A stretch of DNA of 64,000 bases from Hyphococcus lacteus (GCF_041058985.1 NZ_JBEHZE010000001.1:1116001-1180000), one strand, 5' to 3'; positions 8,997 to 18,622 are shown, counted from the stretch's first letter. Translations and numbers: made by a program. The notes: generated by a model from the sequence alone, not told the origin.

Positions 8997-11441
8997 TTAA
9001 AAACGTTCTAATAGCCGTTCCAGATATTCAACTTCGCTTTCGTCGCGATTGGGTTCACCCAAACGCTTGCGCAGTTCATCAATGACCGCGCGGGTTCTGC
9101 CGGCTTCGCTCATGCCCGGCACTTCAACACCTTCGCCTAAGGCCTGACCGGCAGGTCGCCCCAGTGGATCCATCGCAGGGCCGCGCTCGCCATTCTCACC
9201 TTGGCCATTTTCGCCTTTAGCTTGGCGCATTTGTTCTCTGGCGAGCTTTTCTGCGCCTTCTCTCAGGCCCGCAATGGCGCGTTCCATTGCATCGCTCGCG
9301 GTACCGAAATCATCACTACGCAGAGCGTTTTCAGCCTCACGCATGGCGTTGCGTGCGCCGTTTAGGGCTTGTCTGGCTTCGCCATTCGGATCGGGTTTTC
9401 CATCTGCATTCAGTTCATCCATTAATTTGTCGAGATCACTGCCTAGGCCGCCTTCGCGCCCTGCGAGGTCATCACCATTACCGCCACCGGATTGGCCACG
9501 TTCAAATGCCTCGTCAGCTAATTCGCGCTGGCGTCCGATCATTTCGCCAGCCTGACCGGCTGCGCCGCCCGCTGCTTCGCCCGATGCGCCTTGTTGCCCT
9601 TGTCCGCTTTGGCCCGAACCGCTTTGAGACATCCGAAGATTATTGAGCATGTTTTCAAGCTCGGACAACATTTGACGCGCGGCGTTTGCTGCCCCTTGTT
9701 CTGACAGATCGCGAATTGCATCGAGCATTTCATCAAGATCAGAGCGTTCGAGTTGCTGCGCGTTTTGTTGACCATCTCCATCGCTCGGCTGGCCGGATTG
9801 CGCCATAGCCATGAGATAGTCGTTCATTGCCTGCCGAAGGTTTTCTACCAATCGCTCAATTTCGCTGTCGCTGGCCCCGTTCTCTAATGCTTGCCGTAGG
9901 GCTTCTTGAGCGGCTTCCAGTCGTTGGCGGGCGAGTTCTAGGGATTCGTCTTCTAATTGTAGCGCAAGCGGCCAGAATTTTTCGACAGCGTCATCAAAAC
10001 CATCATCATTTTGACGCATCACGCGCCAGAATGCCGAGCGTAGCAATAGATAGTTCGTTGGTTTATCCGTGTAGAAAATATCGGGCGCTAATGTCATTGC
10101 ATCGAAAGACCGTGCGGCGCGTTTCCAATCATCCTCTGCCACTGATAATGTTTGACGTTGTTCAATAACGGCCTTGGCAATCGGGTTATAGAATAACCGC
10201 GTCGGCAGAGTGACAATCTCTTCGGTGGATTCGCCATCTTGCTTCGCGCCATCAGTCACCACGGCTTTGGCAATCACTTGTAACCCCGCCCAAGGGTCGG
10301 ATTGTAAATCTAGACTAACGCCATGCTCGCCTGATCGTCCGGCGACCCCTTCAAGGGGAATGCTGCGTTGTTCATTAAGTGCTTTTTCAGTAAACGCAGG
10401 GCTATCGAGTGGCCGCTCCTGTTCGGGATCAAGTCGTAGAACCAATCGGGCTTGCTCAACGCCGTAATCGTCCTCAAGCAGAATGCTAAATTCCAAACGC
10501 GCGTCGTCGGTGCGGGCAGGGGGCTCCATAAAGGCCACGAGAGGAGCGCTGTCGCTAATAATACCGATGGGCCAGTTGAATGGTTTTCCGCTGAGTGAAA
10601 GTTGCAAAAGACCACTTTCGCCAAGCGCGATTTGCGTGCGGCCCGCGCCATTATCGCGATTAATGTCCGGACGGATTTTCTCATTCGCTGTTTGATAAAC
10701 AATCTTGGCCCGGCCTGCGCCGTTTATTTGCGCGACAAGAATTGAACCCTCGGGGGCATCAATCTGAACGATTTCATCGGATGGATTTTCCCCGGCGCGT
10801 AGCAGATAGATTGGTGCGCGGTTGGCGTAGGCCGGTGGTTCTATCCATACATCGGCCACCAATGCGCCAGAACCCGCATGGGCCGCTGGCGAAAAGCCAA
10901 GGGCTAAGCGCGTGGGTGCATCCTTTCCCGCAGCGATCACACCAATGCATAAAAGACCAAGGGCGATATAGCGCAAACCAAATGGGTCACGCTCATAGGC
11001 TTTCGTTTCAAAAGACTTTAATCGCGCTTTTCTGGCTTGCGTCCGCATTTCTTCGAGATGCGCCTGCCATAGCGGTGATGGGTTCGCGAAAAATGGTTGG
11101 TCGTCTAGTGCCTGTAGCGCGGCATGGTGCACACCACCATCGGACTCAAGCCGTGCTTGGCCTTCGCGCCGGGTTGGGAATTCAATTCCCCGCAAATTTT
11201 GAAACAGCAGATATCCAAATCCGCAGACGCCTAGAATTAACCCTAGGGCGTGTGCCCATACGGGGATGTAACGCCACAGGTCACACAGGCTGACAAACGC
11301 AAATAAAAATGGAATGGCCAATGTCGGTAGAATGGCAGGCCAGAATTTTTCCCAAAACAAGACAAGCCGTGCTGCGAAAATCGCAGTTCGGCCAGGAATG
11401 CGCTTCCGCTTTGCGGAATCATGTGCCAACACGGTCGTCAT
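8997..11441 (-). CDS. TIGR02302/DUF4175 family large membrane protein
   Basis: The 814-residue protein has two N-terminal TM segments (about 38-58 and 64-84) and a third near 155-172. A periplasmic region follows, then a long C-terminal helical half rich in Gln, Glu and Arg with Gly/Ser/Gln low-complexity stretches (about residues 600-680). Order and composition match the TIGR02302 (DUF4175) family, conserved in alphaproteobacteria next to lysA and of unknown function. The last 35 residues (RAVIDELRKRLGEPNRDESE) are the conserved tail of that family. It is transcribed toward hpt and is not overlapped by it. Confidence 0.88.
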   Translation of the reverse strand: MTTVLAHDSAKRKRIPGRTAIFAARLVLFWEKFWPAILPTLAIPFLFAFVSLCDLWRYIPVWAHALGLILGVCGFGYLLFQNLRGIEFPTRREGQARLESDGGVHHAALQALDDQPFFANPSPLWQAHLEEMRTQARKARLKSFETKAYERDPFGLRYIALGLLCIGVIAAGKDAPTRLALGFSPAAHAGSGALVADVWIEPPAYANRAPIYLLRAGENPSDEIVQIDAPEGSILVAQINGAGRAKIVYQTANEKIRPDINRDNGAGRTQIALGESGLLQLSLSGKPFNWPIGIISDSAPLVAFMEPPARTDDARLEFSILLEDDYGVEQARLVLRLDPEQERPLDSPAFTEKALNEQRSIPLEGVAGRSGEHGVSLDLQSDPWAGLQVIAKAVVTDGAKQDGESTEEIVTLPTRLFYNPIAKAVIEQRQTLSVAEDDWKRAARSFDAMTLAPDIFYTDKPTNYLLLRSAFWRVMRQNDDGFDDAVEKFWPLALQLEDESLELARQRLEAAQEALRQALENGASDSEIERLVENLRQAMNDYLMAMAQSGQPSDGDGQQNAQQLERSDLDEMLDAIRDLSEQGAANAARQMLSELENMLNNLRMSQSGSGQSGQGQQGASGEAAGGAAGQAGEMIGRQRELADEAFERGQSGGGNGDDLAGREGGLGSDLDKLMDELNADGKPDPNGEARQALNGARNAMREAENALRSDDFGTASDAMERAIAGLREGAEKLAREQMRQAKGENGQGENGERGPAMDPLGRPAGQALGEGVEVPGMSEAGRTRAVIDELRKRLGEPNRDESEVEYLERLLERF

Positions 11442-11592
11442 ACTTCTTGCACTTTATCGCGGGAAGGGGCTCGCGTCGACGCCGCTTCACCTCACACTTG
11501 CTTCACTCTGGCGGATCGCTGGCGGAAATGGGTTAACAAACAGGAGAACACCCTTGGTCTTCGTGCTCGCTTCGCCAAAACGCCGGCAAAAA

Positions 11593-11928
11593 ATGACCGA
11601 AGAGGCGAAGCAATCGCGGGCGTCAGCGTTACACTGGAATCTCGCCTGGCTGTTCGTCATTATCTATAACCTTGTGGGTATCGCTGATATTTGTTCAACG
11701 GTGCTTGCCCTACAGATTGGCGCGGGCGAAGAGGCTAATCCCATTGTTCTCGGAATGATGAACCATGCTGGCGATGGATGGATTATCGCAAAACTATTCC
11801 TACAAGGTGTGATTAGCTTTATGGTTGTCTGGTTTCCGCATTGGATCGTGTTGACCTTTTTTGCGGTGGCGACGGTTGGCAACGCGCTCATCGTTGCCAA
11901 CAACTTTGCAATCGCGGGTGTGTTTTAA
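11593..11928 (+). CDS. DUF5658-like small membrane protein
   Basis: The 111-residue protein has three TM segments (about 16-36, 55-78 and 83-105). The motif DICSTVLALQIGAGEEANPI (residues 27-46) resembles DUF5658 family proteins. I chose the ATG at 11593, because an upstream extension in frame would run into the start of the divergent DUF4175 gene and codes nothing recognisable. Its stop overlaps the lysA stop by 4 bp in convergent orientation. Function is unknown. Confidence 0.7.
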   Translation: MTEEAKQSRASALHWNLAWLFVIIYNLVGIADICSTVLALQIGAGEEANPIVLGMMNHAGDGWIIAKLFLQGVISFMVVWFPHWIVLTFFAVATVGNALIVANNFAIAGVF

Positions 11929-13187
11929 TCGATCCAATCGGGATAGTGCTCAAGCGCCGTCATTTCATCAAAAGTTGGACGCCTACGGATGATTGCGTGC
12001 TTATCGCCGTTCACCAGAACTTCGGGAATTAGTGGTCGCGTATTATATTGCGAAGACTGTGACGCACCATATGCCCCGGCTGACATAATCGCCATATATT
12101 CGCCGGGTGCCATTTCAGGCAGGTTACGGGCTTTGGCAATATAGTCACTCGATTCACAAACGGGACCAACAACATCATATCGTGCATTGACCGCGTCCAT
12201 GTCACGCTTGACCGGAATGATGTCATGATGGGCATCGTAAAGCGCTGGGCGGATCAGATCGTTCATGGCCGCATCAACAATTAGGAATTTTCGCGCTTCA
12301 CCTTCTTTGACGTAAACCAGTTTTGTCACCAAAAGCCCTGCATTCCCGGCGATCATTCTACCTGGTTCGAAAATTAATTGAACATCAAGTGGGGCTGTTA
12401 CACGCTTGATCAGTTCAGCATAATCATTCGGGTGCGGCGGAATTGTGCCGGCACCGTACGGAATACCTAAGCCGCCACCAAGATCCAGCCTTTCGATTGT
12501 GCAGCCGTCTTCGCGAAGATCTTTGATCAGTCCTGCTGCTTTTTCAAAGGCGGTTTCAAATGGTGCAAGGTCAGCAATTTGTGATCCAATATGAAGATCG
12601 ACGCCTTTGATGCGAATATTCTGCATCTCGCGTGCACGGGCATATAATGCGCGGGCGTTCGTCCATGGTACGCCGAATTTATCTTCCTTGCGGCCGGTCG
12701 AAATTTTGTCGTGACCACCTGCGGCGACGTCCGGATTGACCCGGATTGCGACCGGTGCGATTTTGTCGAGATCACCAGCAATGTTGTTTAGGGCTTCTAA
12801 CTCCGGTGCGGATTCAACATTGAATTGATAGATTTCGGCATTTAGCGCGGCTTCCATCTCTTCAGTAGTTTTGCCGACACCAGAAAAAACAATTTTCTCT
12901 GGTGCAATGCCCGCATGCAGCGCGCGTGTTAACTCGCCGGCGGATACGACATCTGCGCCCGCGCCTTCGCTTGCCAGAATGCGCAAAACAGCGAGGTTGG
13001 GGTTCGCTTTGACTGAATAGGCAACAAGTGCGTCAGTATCGGCAAACGCTGTCGAAAATACCTTTATATGTCTGCGCAAAGTTGCTTCGGAATATACATA
13101 AAATGGCGTGCCGACTTTTTCGGCCAGCGCAGAAATGTCAATGTCTTCCGCATAGAGACGGTCTTGTCGGTAATCAAAGTGATGCAC
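11925..13187 (-). CDS. lysA: Diaminopimelate decarboxylase
   Basis: This 420-residue PLP enzyme converts meso-diaminopimelate to L-lysine, the last step of lysine synthesis. The PLP lysine is Lys60 in AYSVKANPN. Also visible are the family HIGSQI, the glycine-rich GGGLGIPYG that binds phosphate, EPGR, and the substrate Cys-Glu in GPVCESSD. Translation appears to start at a GTG (13187) with no strong ribosome site, 9 bp after the lptM stop, which suggests coupling to lptM/argH. Confidence 0.95.
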   Translation of the reverse strand: MHHFDYRQDRLYAEDIDISALAEKVGTPFYVYSEATLRRHIKVFSTAFADTDALVAYSVKANPNLAVLRILASEGAGADVVSAGELTRALHAGIAPEKIVFSGVGKTTEEMEAALNAEIYQFNVESAPELEALNNIAGDLDKIAPVAIRVNPDVAAGGHDKISTGRKEDKFGVPWTNARALYARAREMQNIRIKGVDLHIGSQIADLAPFETAFEKAAGLIKDLREDGCTIERLDLGGGLGIPYGAGTIPPHPNDYAELIKRVTAPLDVQLIFEPGRMIAGNAGLLVTKLVYVKEGEARKFLIVDAAMNDLIRPALYDAHHDIIPVKRDMDAVNARYDVVGPVCESSDYIAKARNLPEMAPGEYMAIMSAGAYGASQSSQYNTRPLIPEVLVNGDKHAIIRRRPTFDEMTALEHYPDWID

Positions 13188-13196
13188 AGTTTTGGC

Positions 13197-13307
13197 CTAT
13201 TGAACGATTGTTTTTGCTTCTGGTTCGTCGGGCGCGCGTAAGGGGGCCTTTTTTCCGCATGCAGAAACGGCAACCAAAATAGCGAGCGTCATAAAAAGGG
13301 CACGCAT
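13197..13307 (-). CDS. lptM: LptM-type small lipoprotein (36 residues)
   Basis: A small reading frame lies in the gap between argH and lysA. It has AGGAG 8 bases before its ATG. The product is a signal peptide with lipobox VSAC (Cys17), then GKKAPLRAPDEPEAK, the typical mature start of LptM/YifL proteins (C-G-x-K-x-P-L). LptM associates with the LptDE LPS translocon in E. coli and helps its maturation. In proteobacteria it is regularly encoded beside lysA or dapF. The argH-lptM-lysA order fits an operon. Confidence 0.85.
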   Translation of the reverse strand: MRALFMTLAILVAVSACGKKAPLRAPDEPEAKTIVQ

Positions 13308-13308
13308 A

Positions 13309-14718
13309 TCAATTCTCCTGTTTCAACGCTGAAATCCAGCGCTGTGCTTGCGTCTTTACATTTTCTGGGGCGGTGCCGCCATAGGCTTTGCGCGACGCAA
13401 CCGAAGCATCGACCGACAGAACATCAAAAATGCCGCTATGGATGCGGGTTTCAACGGCCTGCATTTCGTCGAGGCTTAATTCGTCAAGGCGAACTGATTT
13501 CGCCTCAGCGGCAGCAACGATGCGACCGGTAACATGGTGCGCATCACGGAACGGAAGCCCCAATTCGCGCACCAGCCAATCAGCAAGGTCGGTTGCGGTC
13601 GAAAATCCGCGAGCGGCGGCGGCCTTCATATTTTCGGGGTGCGGGGTGAAATCACCTATCATGCCCGTCATGGCCGCAACCGCGAGGGCAAGCGCATCCA
13701 CTGATTCAAAAGTTGCGGCTTTGTCTTCTTGAAGGTCCTTGGCATAGGCAAGCGGTAGAGCCTTCATCACCGTCAGCAACAGATTCAAGGAACCGGTAAT
13801 GCGTCCAGTTTTCGCACGAACAAGTTCTGCAGCGTCAGGGTTACGTTTTTGGGGCATGATAGAAGAGCCGGTTGAAAACGCGTCCGAAAGGCTTGCAAAG
13901 CCAAATTGTGGTGATGTCCACAAAACGAGTTCTTCGGCCAAACGCGACAAATGGGTCGCGGCGATTGCGGCCGCAGAAAGAAGCTCCAACGCGAAATCAC
14001 GTGATGAAACGCCGTCAAGAGAATTTGCGCACGGATTATCAAACCCAAGTGCATTGGCGGTCGAGTTTCTATCGATCGGAAAGGGCGTCCCGGCGAGTGC
14101 GGCTGATCCAAGTGGGCATTCATTCATGCGGTTGCGGGCATCAATAAAGCGCCCCGCATCGCGCGAGAACATTTCAACATATGCCAATAGATGATGACCA
14201 AGCGTGACTGGCTGTGCGGTTTGTAAATGGGTAAAACCCGGCATGACGGTGGCGGCGTTTTCTTCAGCGCGTTCCGCCAGTGCTTGCATCAATGCTTTTA
14301 GACCTGCGGCTGCTTCGTCACAGGCATTGCGGCACCACAGACGAAAATCCGTTGCCACTTGGTCGTTGCGTGATCGCGCAGTGTGTAGACGGCCCGCCGG
14401 CTCGCCAACGATTTCTTTTAGCCGCGCTTCGATATTCATATGAATATCTTCTAGCGCTTGGCTAAATTTAAAGGTGCCGCCCTCAAGTTCTTTTGCGACT
14501 TGGTCCAGGCCGCTGAGAATTGCGTCACGATCTTCGCCAGAAATAATTGAAACCTCGGCCAGCATAGTCGCATGGGCGCGCGATCCGGTGATATCTTCGC
14601 GCCATAGGCGTTTGTCGATATCGATTGACGAGTTGATCGCTTCCATGATTGCGGCTGGTCCTTGAGAAAAACGACCACCCCACATCTGGTTTTCTGTGCT
14701 ATCGGGCTTATCTGACAT
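13309..14718 (-). CDS. argH: Argininosuccinate lyase
   Basis: This 469-residue enzyme splits argininosuccinate into arginine and fumarate. The fumarase/aspartase superfamily signature GSSIMPQKRNPD is present near residue 283, plus N-terminal MWGGRFSQGP and the TARSRNDQVATDFRLW segment that binds substrate. It is the first gene of argH-lptM-lysA, running away from the divergent tlpA gene; only 32 bp separate the two start codons. Confidence 0.96.
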   Translation of the reverse strand: MSDKPDSTENQMWGGRFSQGPAAIMEAINSSIDIDKRLWREDITGSRAHATMLAEVSIISGEDRDAILSGLDQVAKELEGGTFKFSQALEDIHMNIEARLKEIVGEPAGRLHTARSRNDQVATDFRLWCRNACDEAAAGLKALMQALAERAEENAATVMPGFTHLQTAQPVTLGHHLLAYVEMFSRDAGRFIDARNRMNECPLGSAALAGTPFPIDRNSTANALGFDNPCANSLDGVSSRDFALELLSAAAIAATHLSRLAEELVLWTSPQFGFASLSDAFSTGSSIMPQKRNPDAAELVRAKTGRITGSLNLLLTVMKALPLAYAKDLQEDKAATFESVDALALAVAAMTGMIGDFTPHPENMKAAAARGFSTATDLADWLVRELGLPFRDAHHVTGRIVAAAEAKSVRLDELSLDEMQAVETRIHSGIFDVLSVDASVASRKAYGGTAPENVKTQAQRWISALKQEN

Positions 14719-14750
14719 AATTCAATTCAATTCGGTTGGAGTGACGTGAC

Positions 14751-15365
14751 GTGAATATTCTAAAACAACCTCGCTTTTGGCTCCTTGTTTGGGGGGCGGC
14801 TGGCGCGGTGTTTCTCCTCTACGTCATCGTGAGCGCGAGTGTAAGCCCACGCGACGCCGCATCCTCCTCTTTACCGTCAGCATTGGATCACGATCGTGCG
14901 CTTTTGGTCGGTGAAATGGAGGATTTCACCTATGCCTTCCCGCCGCGCGGCACACCAGAAATTACCTTCCTCCATGAAGGGAATTCCATGTCCCTTAATG
15001 ACTTTCGCGGTAAAGCCGTGTTGGTCAACCTATGGGCAACGTGGTGTGCCCCATGTCTCAAAGAATTGCCGTCGCTTGACGGGCTGCAAAATGTATTAGG
15101 TGATGAAAAATTTGAAGTTGTCGCCATCGCTGCAGATTCGCGTGGGCCAAAAGTCGCGCAAGATTACCTTGATCGGTTGGAGATTAATCACCTCAAACTT
15201 TATGCTGACCCGAATTTGCAATTCGCATTTGCAATGGGCGGCGCGGATGTGCTGCCGATTAGTGTTCTTTATGACGCAAAGGGCCAAGAGGTTGGCCGCC
15301 TCATCGGCGAGGCGGACTGGCAAAGCCCTGAAGCATTGGCATTGGTGCGGTCGGTATTGCCATAA
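14751..15365 (+). CDS. tlpA: TlpA-family periplasmic thioredoxin
   Basis: The 204-residue protein has an N-terminal membrane anchor (about residues 10-28) and a periplasmic thioredoxin fold with the redox pair Cys99-Ala-Pro-Cys102 in LWATWCAPCLKEL and a cis-Pro region (VLPISVLYD). TlpA-like proteins reduce periplasmic cysteines; in Bradyrhizobium TlpA keeps the copper chaperone ScoI and oxidase subunit II reduced, which is pertinent since ctaC and a SCO gene are in this window. It starts with GTG at 14751. The divergent position opposite argH is conserved in alphaproteobacteria. Confidence 0.88.
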   Translation: MNILKQPRFWLLVWGAAGAVFLLYVIVSASVSPRDAASSSLPSALDHDRALLVGEMEDFTYAFPPRGTPEITFLHEGNSMSLNDFRGKAVLVNLWATWCAPCLKELPSLDGLQNVLGDEKFEVVAIAADSRGPKVAQDYLDRLEINHLKLYADPNLQFAFAMGGADVLPISVLYDAKGQEVGRLIGEADWQSPEALALVRSVLP

Positions 15366-15491
15366 AACGGTCTCTGACTCGCCCTAGGCTTGTCCGACCA
15401 TTGCCGATATACCATCGGCACGATTTTCATCCGTGGAAGGGCAGGGCTGCATCGGGCAGGTCGTTTGCTCCACGGCGAGGGAGCTAAATTC

Positions 15492-17168
15492 GTGAATTAT
15501 TCCAACATTTTACTAGCGGGCGTTGCGTCGCTCGCGCTGATTTCCTGCGGGAAAAAGGACGATGGCGTCGATGCGCCAAAATCAGAAACCAGCCAACAAG
15601 CAGCAAAGACGAATGCGGATTCGCCGCTAAATACGTCGTTCAAGCTCAAAGGCGCTGAACCAGTTGAAATCGATCAGTTTTTTGCGCTGCTGCCAGAAGA
15701 TGCTCGGCCAACTTATGAAACAGCGACATTTGACAATGCCCTTGGTGCAGATGTTGTAACGGGCCTTCGCTTTTCTGATGCGGATGATGGCGAAGCGCTA
15801 ACCGTGGCGCGGGCCGAGTTTTTTGGTCTCGACATGGAAGCTATTGATCGCGTCAAAGCGGCGACGGATGTGGGCCCTGATGCGCCGTTCGAGACGATTT
15901 TTACTAAAGTCCGTCTTTTTGATTTGGCGACCGAGGGCTTTGAGGGTGATGTCGAGGCCGTTGGTCTTACGATCGGTGGCGTTGAATTTGATCAACTTCA
16001 AATACGTCAAGGCGGCACTGAGGGTAATGGCGAGGGCGACGAGGGCGCGCGGGCACTCAATGCAATCAACATTGCTGGTATCTATTATAAAGACATCGCA
16101 ATGGCCGCCGAGTCCGATGAAACGCCATCATTTGTCGTAAATGTCCCCGATCTTCGTTTTGTTGGCGTAGGCGGCGGAAAAATTGGCGCGATTATCGCCA
16201 ACGAACTTGGGTATACGGTTGAGCAAACCGATGAATCGCGATTGGCCATGATGCAGGCTTTTGGCCCGCAAGGGGCAATGTTCCTTAATGGACCACTTTC
16301 TGGGTTCATCGCGCCAGAGAGCCAAGAGATCAAAGTTGAAAGCTTTGAGTGGCGCAACATTGATTTTTCAGGTTTGCTTTCATGGGGCTTGCGCGATGAG
16401 AAGCCACCAATGACGGCTGAAAATCTAATCGACCTTGGTACGCTGAAGGCGCTCGATACCCAATCGTGGGTGAATGGAAAACGCGCAGCGGTGGTTGCAG
16501 AAACGACGATGACTGCGGGCGAATTCACTTGGCTAGCGCCTTCAAACATTCGTCTCGAATCCAAGGGCGCGGTATATGACTTTACGGCATATATTCCGGA
16601 TTCGGAAGAAGATGCGGCGAAGGTCTTAAAAGAGCATGGCCTTGATGATGTGAAAGGTGACGGTTTTGCATCATGGGTTTGGAATTCGAAAAATGGTAAT
16701 GCCGATCTCGACTATGTTTTTGAAATGCCAACACTTGCTGATTTCAATATGAATATGAGCATTTCCGACCTAAAACTTTCGGAACTCGCCAGTGCCGCAG
16801 AAGAAGGTGAAACCAATCTGCTTCGCGAACATGGTGCGTTCAAAGGTTTCACATTAAAATTGAAAGACGAAAAAGCACTTGATGCAGTTTTCGCAATGGC
16901 AGCGCTTCAAATGGGTGGTTCCGGTGAAGATCTGCGTGTTTCTGCGCCGGGGCTTATCCGGTTGTCAGGTGCGCAGGCCGCCCAGATGAATCCGCGCATT
17001 TCTTCGTATGTGAATGCGTTTGCCGATTTTGTTGCTAAAGGTGGTTCGATAGAAGTGTCGGCACGACCAGCCGAGGCTGTGCCATTTACGACGCTACAGG
17101 CGACGGGTATGTCAGCGCCACAAACGATGCCTGATGTACTCGATCTAACTGTAACGCACAAAGAGTAA
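15492..17168 (+). CDS. Uncharacterised 558-residue lipoprotein
   Basis: I do not recognise this protein. A GTG start at 15492 is preferred because GAGGGAG sits 8 bases upstream and the product then opens with a lipoprotein signal peptide ending LISC (Cys19). An earlier in-frame start would add 34 residues that hide this signal. The mature part is acidic, without TM segments. It seems built of beta-rich repeats in which phrases like LTIGGVEFDQLQI, INIAGIYYKDIAM and FEWRNIDFSGL recur, which hints at a repeated or solenoid fold. A strong terminator follows. It is likely a periplasmic or outer-membrane-attached protein. Confidence 0.75.
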   Translation: MNYSNILLAGVASLALISCGKKDDGVDAPKSETSQQAAKTNADSPLNTSFKLKGAEPVEIDQFFALLPEDARPTYETATFDNALGADVVTGLRFSDADDGEALTVARAEFFGLDMEAIDRVKAATDVGPDAPFETIFTKVRLFDLATEGFEGDVEAVGLTIGGVEFDQLQIRQGGTEGNGEGDEGARALNAINIAGIYYKDIAMAAESDETPSFVVNVPDLRFVGVGGGKIGAIIANELGYTVEQTDESRLAMMQAFGPQGAMFLNGPLSGFIAPESQEIKVESFEWRNIDFSGLLSWGLRDEKPPMTAENLIDLGTLKALDTQSWVNGKRAAVVAETTMTAGEFTWLAPSNIRLESKGAVYDFTAYIPDSEEDAAKVLKEHGLDDVKGDGFASWVWNSKNGNADLDYVFEMPTLADFNMNMSISDLKLSELASAAEEGETNLLREHGAFKGFTLKLKDEKALDAVFAMAALQMGGSGEDLRVSAPGLIRLSGAQAAQMNPRISSYVNAFADFVAKGGSIEVSARPAEAVPFTTLQATGMSAPQTMPDVLDLTVTHKE

Positions 17169-17217
17169 ATTCTTATCCGCTAATCCACCGGGGTTGGCGG
17201 GTAGGTATTGAATTTAG

Positions 17218-17252
17218 AACGGGCCGCGCATTCGATGCGCGGCCCGTTTTTT
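17218..17252 (+). terminator. Rho-independent terminator
   Basis: A perfect 14-bp stem (AACGGGCCGCGCAT pairing with ATGCGCGGCCCGTT, loop TCG) is followed by six T on the plus strand. It ends transcription of the 558-residue lipoprotein gene and lies against the end of the convergent dodecin gene. Confidence 0.92.
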
Positions 17253-17253
17253 A

Positions 17254-17457
17254 TCAATCACTAAGGACAAATGTCACTTTCAGTACGACCCGATATTCTT
17301 TTATTTTTCCCTTGTCGAGGATCACGGACTGATCTTTCACCCAAGCGCCCTCAACATTTTTCAATGTCTTGTTCGCTCTATCGATACCTTCTTCGATTGC
17401 GTCCTGAAAACTTTTCGGAGAGCCGGAAATAATCTCTGTAACTCGTGCAACGGACAT
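17254..17457 (-). CDS. Dodecin flavin-binding protein
   Basis: The 67-residue product has full-length dodecin sequence: VTEIISGSPKSFQDAIEEGI, then a strand with VEGAWVKDQSV (the flavin-stacking Trp) and a C-terminal strand YRVVLKVTFVL. Dodecins assemble into 12-mers that bind FMN, riboflavin or lumichrome and buffer free flavin. Nearby etfAB flavoprotein genes suit a flavin-rich metabolism, but no operon is evident. Confidence 0.93.
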   Translation of the reverse strand: MSVARVTEIISGSPKSFQDAIEEGIDRANKTLKNVEGAWVKDQSVILDKGKIKEYRVVLKVTFVLSD

Positions 17458-17541
17458 AATGCCTCCTATCTGTTTTTCGGCGTGTTAATCACGCCGATGC
17501 AGAAAGTAGAACATTTTTAGGGTCAGGCTTGCAATCTGGCC

Positions 17542-18420
17542 CTAGCGCGTTGGGACGGGTATGTCGCCAGAATAGTCATAGAAACCGCGACCGGTTTTCC
17601 GGCCTAACCAGCCTGCTTCAACATATTTCACCAAGAGCGGGCAGGGGCGGTATTTTGAATCGGCCAAGCCTTCATAAAGGACCTGCATAATAGCAAGGCA
17701 AATATCGAGTCCGATGAAATCAGCCAGCTCGAGGGGACCCATAGGGTGATTGGCACCGAGTTTCATACCGGTATCAATACCTTCGACGCTGCCGACGCCT
17801 TCATACAATGTATAAATAGCCTCGTTGATCATCGGCATCAAAACCCGGTTGACGATAAATGCCGGGAAATCCTCTGATACCGCCATTATTTTTCCGAGCG
17901 AGGCGATGACATCTTTTGTGGTTTCAAAGGTTTCTTTTGACGTTGCGATACCGCGGATGACCTCGACCAGTTTCATCACTGGTGCCGGGTTCATAAAGTG
18001 GATACCGATAAAATGATCTGGATGTTCGGTAGCTGCCGCAAGGCCGGTGATGGAAATGGACGACGTGTTACTGGCGAGGATCGCGCCCGTTTTTAGGACA
18101 CCTTTGAGCGCAGCAAAGATTTCTTTTTTTATAGCTTGGCTCTCGCTAGCGGCTTCGATAACGAGGTCGCATTGCCCAATGCCATCAAGTAGATTCGTTG
18201 TTTTAATGCGCGTTAACGCGGCACTATCGGCACCCTGATCAATAACGCCCTTGACGGCTTGTCGGGTCAGATTCTTTTCAATGCTTGACATCGCATTTGC
18301 AATTTGTTCGTCAGAAATATCGTGCAAGACCACATCGTAACCAGCCTGTGCAAACACATGGGCGATGCCGCTTCCCATTTGGCCCGCGCCAATTACGCCG
18401 ACTGATTTAACTGATGTCAT
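17542..18420 (-). CDS. 3-hydroxybutyryl-CoA dehydrogenase
   Basis: This 292-residue NAD(P)-dependent enzyme interconverts 3-hydroxyacyl-CoA and acetoacyl-CoA. The Rossmann motif GVIGAGQMGSGIA lies at residues 7-19. The catalytic His is in FIGIHFMNPAPVMKLVEV and the C-terminal dimerisation domain has GANHPMGPLELADFIGLD. The ATG at 18420 gives the usual family length; an upstream in-frame extension to 18741 crosses the etfA terminator and is rejected. It follows etfBA on the same strand but has its own transcription unit. Confidence 0.93.
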   Translation of the reverse strand: MTSVKSVGVIGAGQMGSGIAHVFAQAGYDVVLHDISDEQIANAMSSIEKNLTRQAVKGVIDQGADSAALTRIKTTNLLDGIGQCDLVIEAASESQAIKKEIFAALKGVLKTGAILASNTSSISITGLAAATEHPDHFIGIHFMNPAPVMKLVEVIRGIATSKETFETTKDVIASLGKIMAVSEDFPAFIVNRVLMPMINEAIYTLYEGVGSVEGIDTGMKLGANHPMGPLELADFIGLDICLAIMQVLYEGLADSKYRPCPLLVKYVEAGWLGRKTGRGFYDYSGDIPVPTR

Positions 18421-18622
18421 AGCCCGTTCCACTTCCAAAAAGGTGCGCCACTTGGTTTTGCGGCGCTCAGCCAACTTGATATTAGGCGCGTCGTGCCTGC
18501 CAACATGCGCGCCACAATGATATTGCACTGCAATAATGGCGGCGGCAAGGGCTGTTCTTGCCCGGTTGGGCGCTTGTGCATCCTTTCGGTTTTTTTGGAG
18601 TGGTTTGGTGATGAGAAGCGCA

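Noticed and set aside
11314..11592. Long N-terminal extension of the DUF5658-like protein
   Set aside because: It overlaps the start of the divergent DUF4175 gene and encodes no recognisable or conserved segment.
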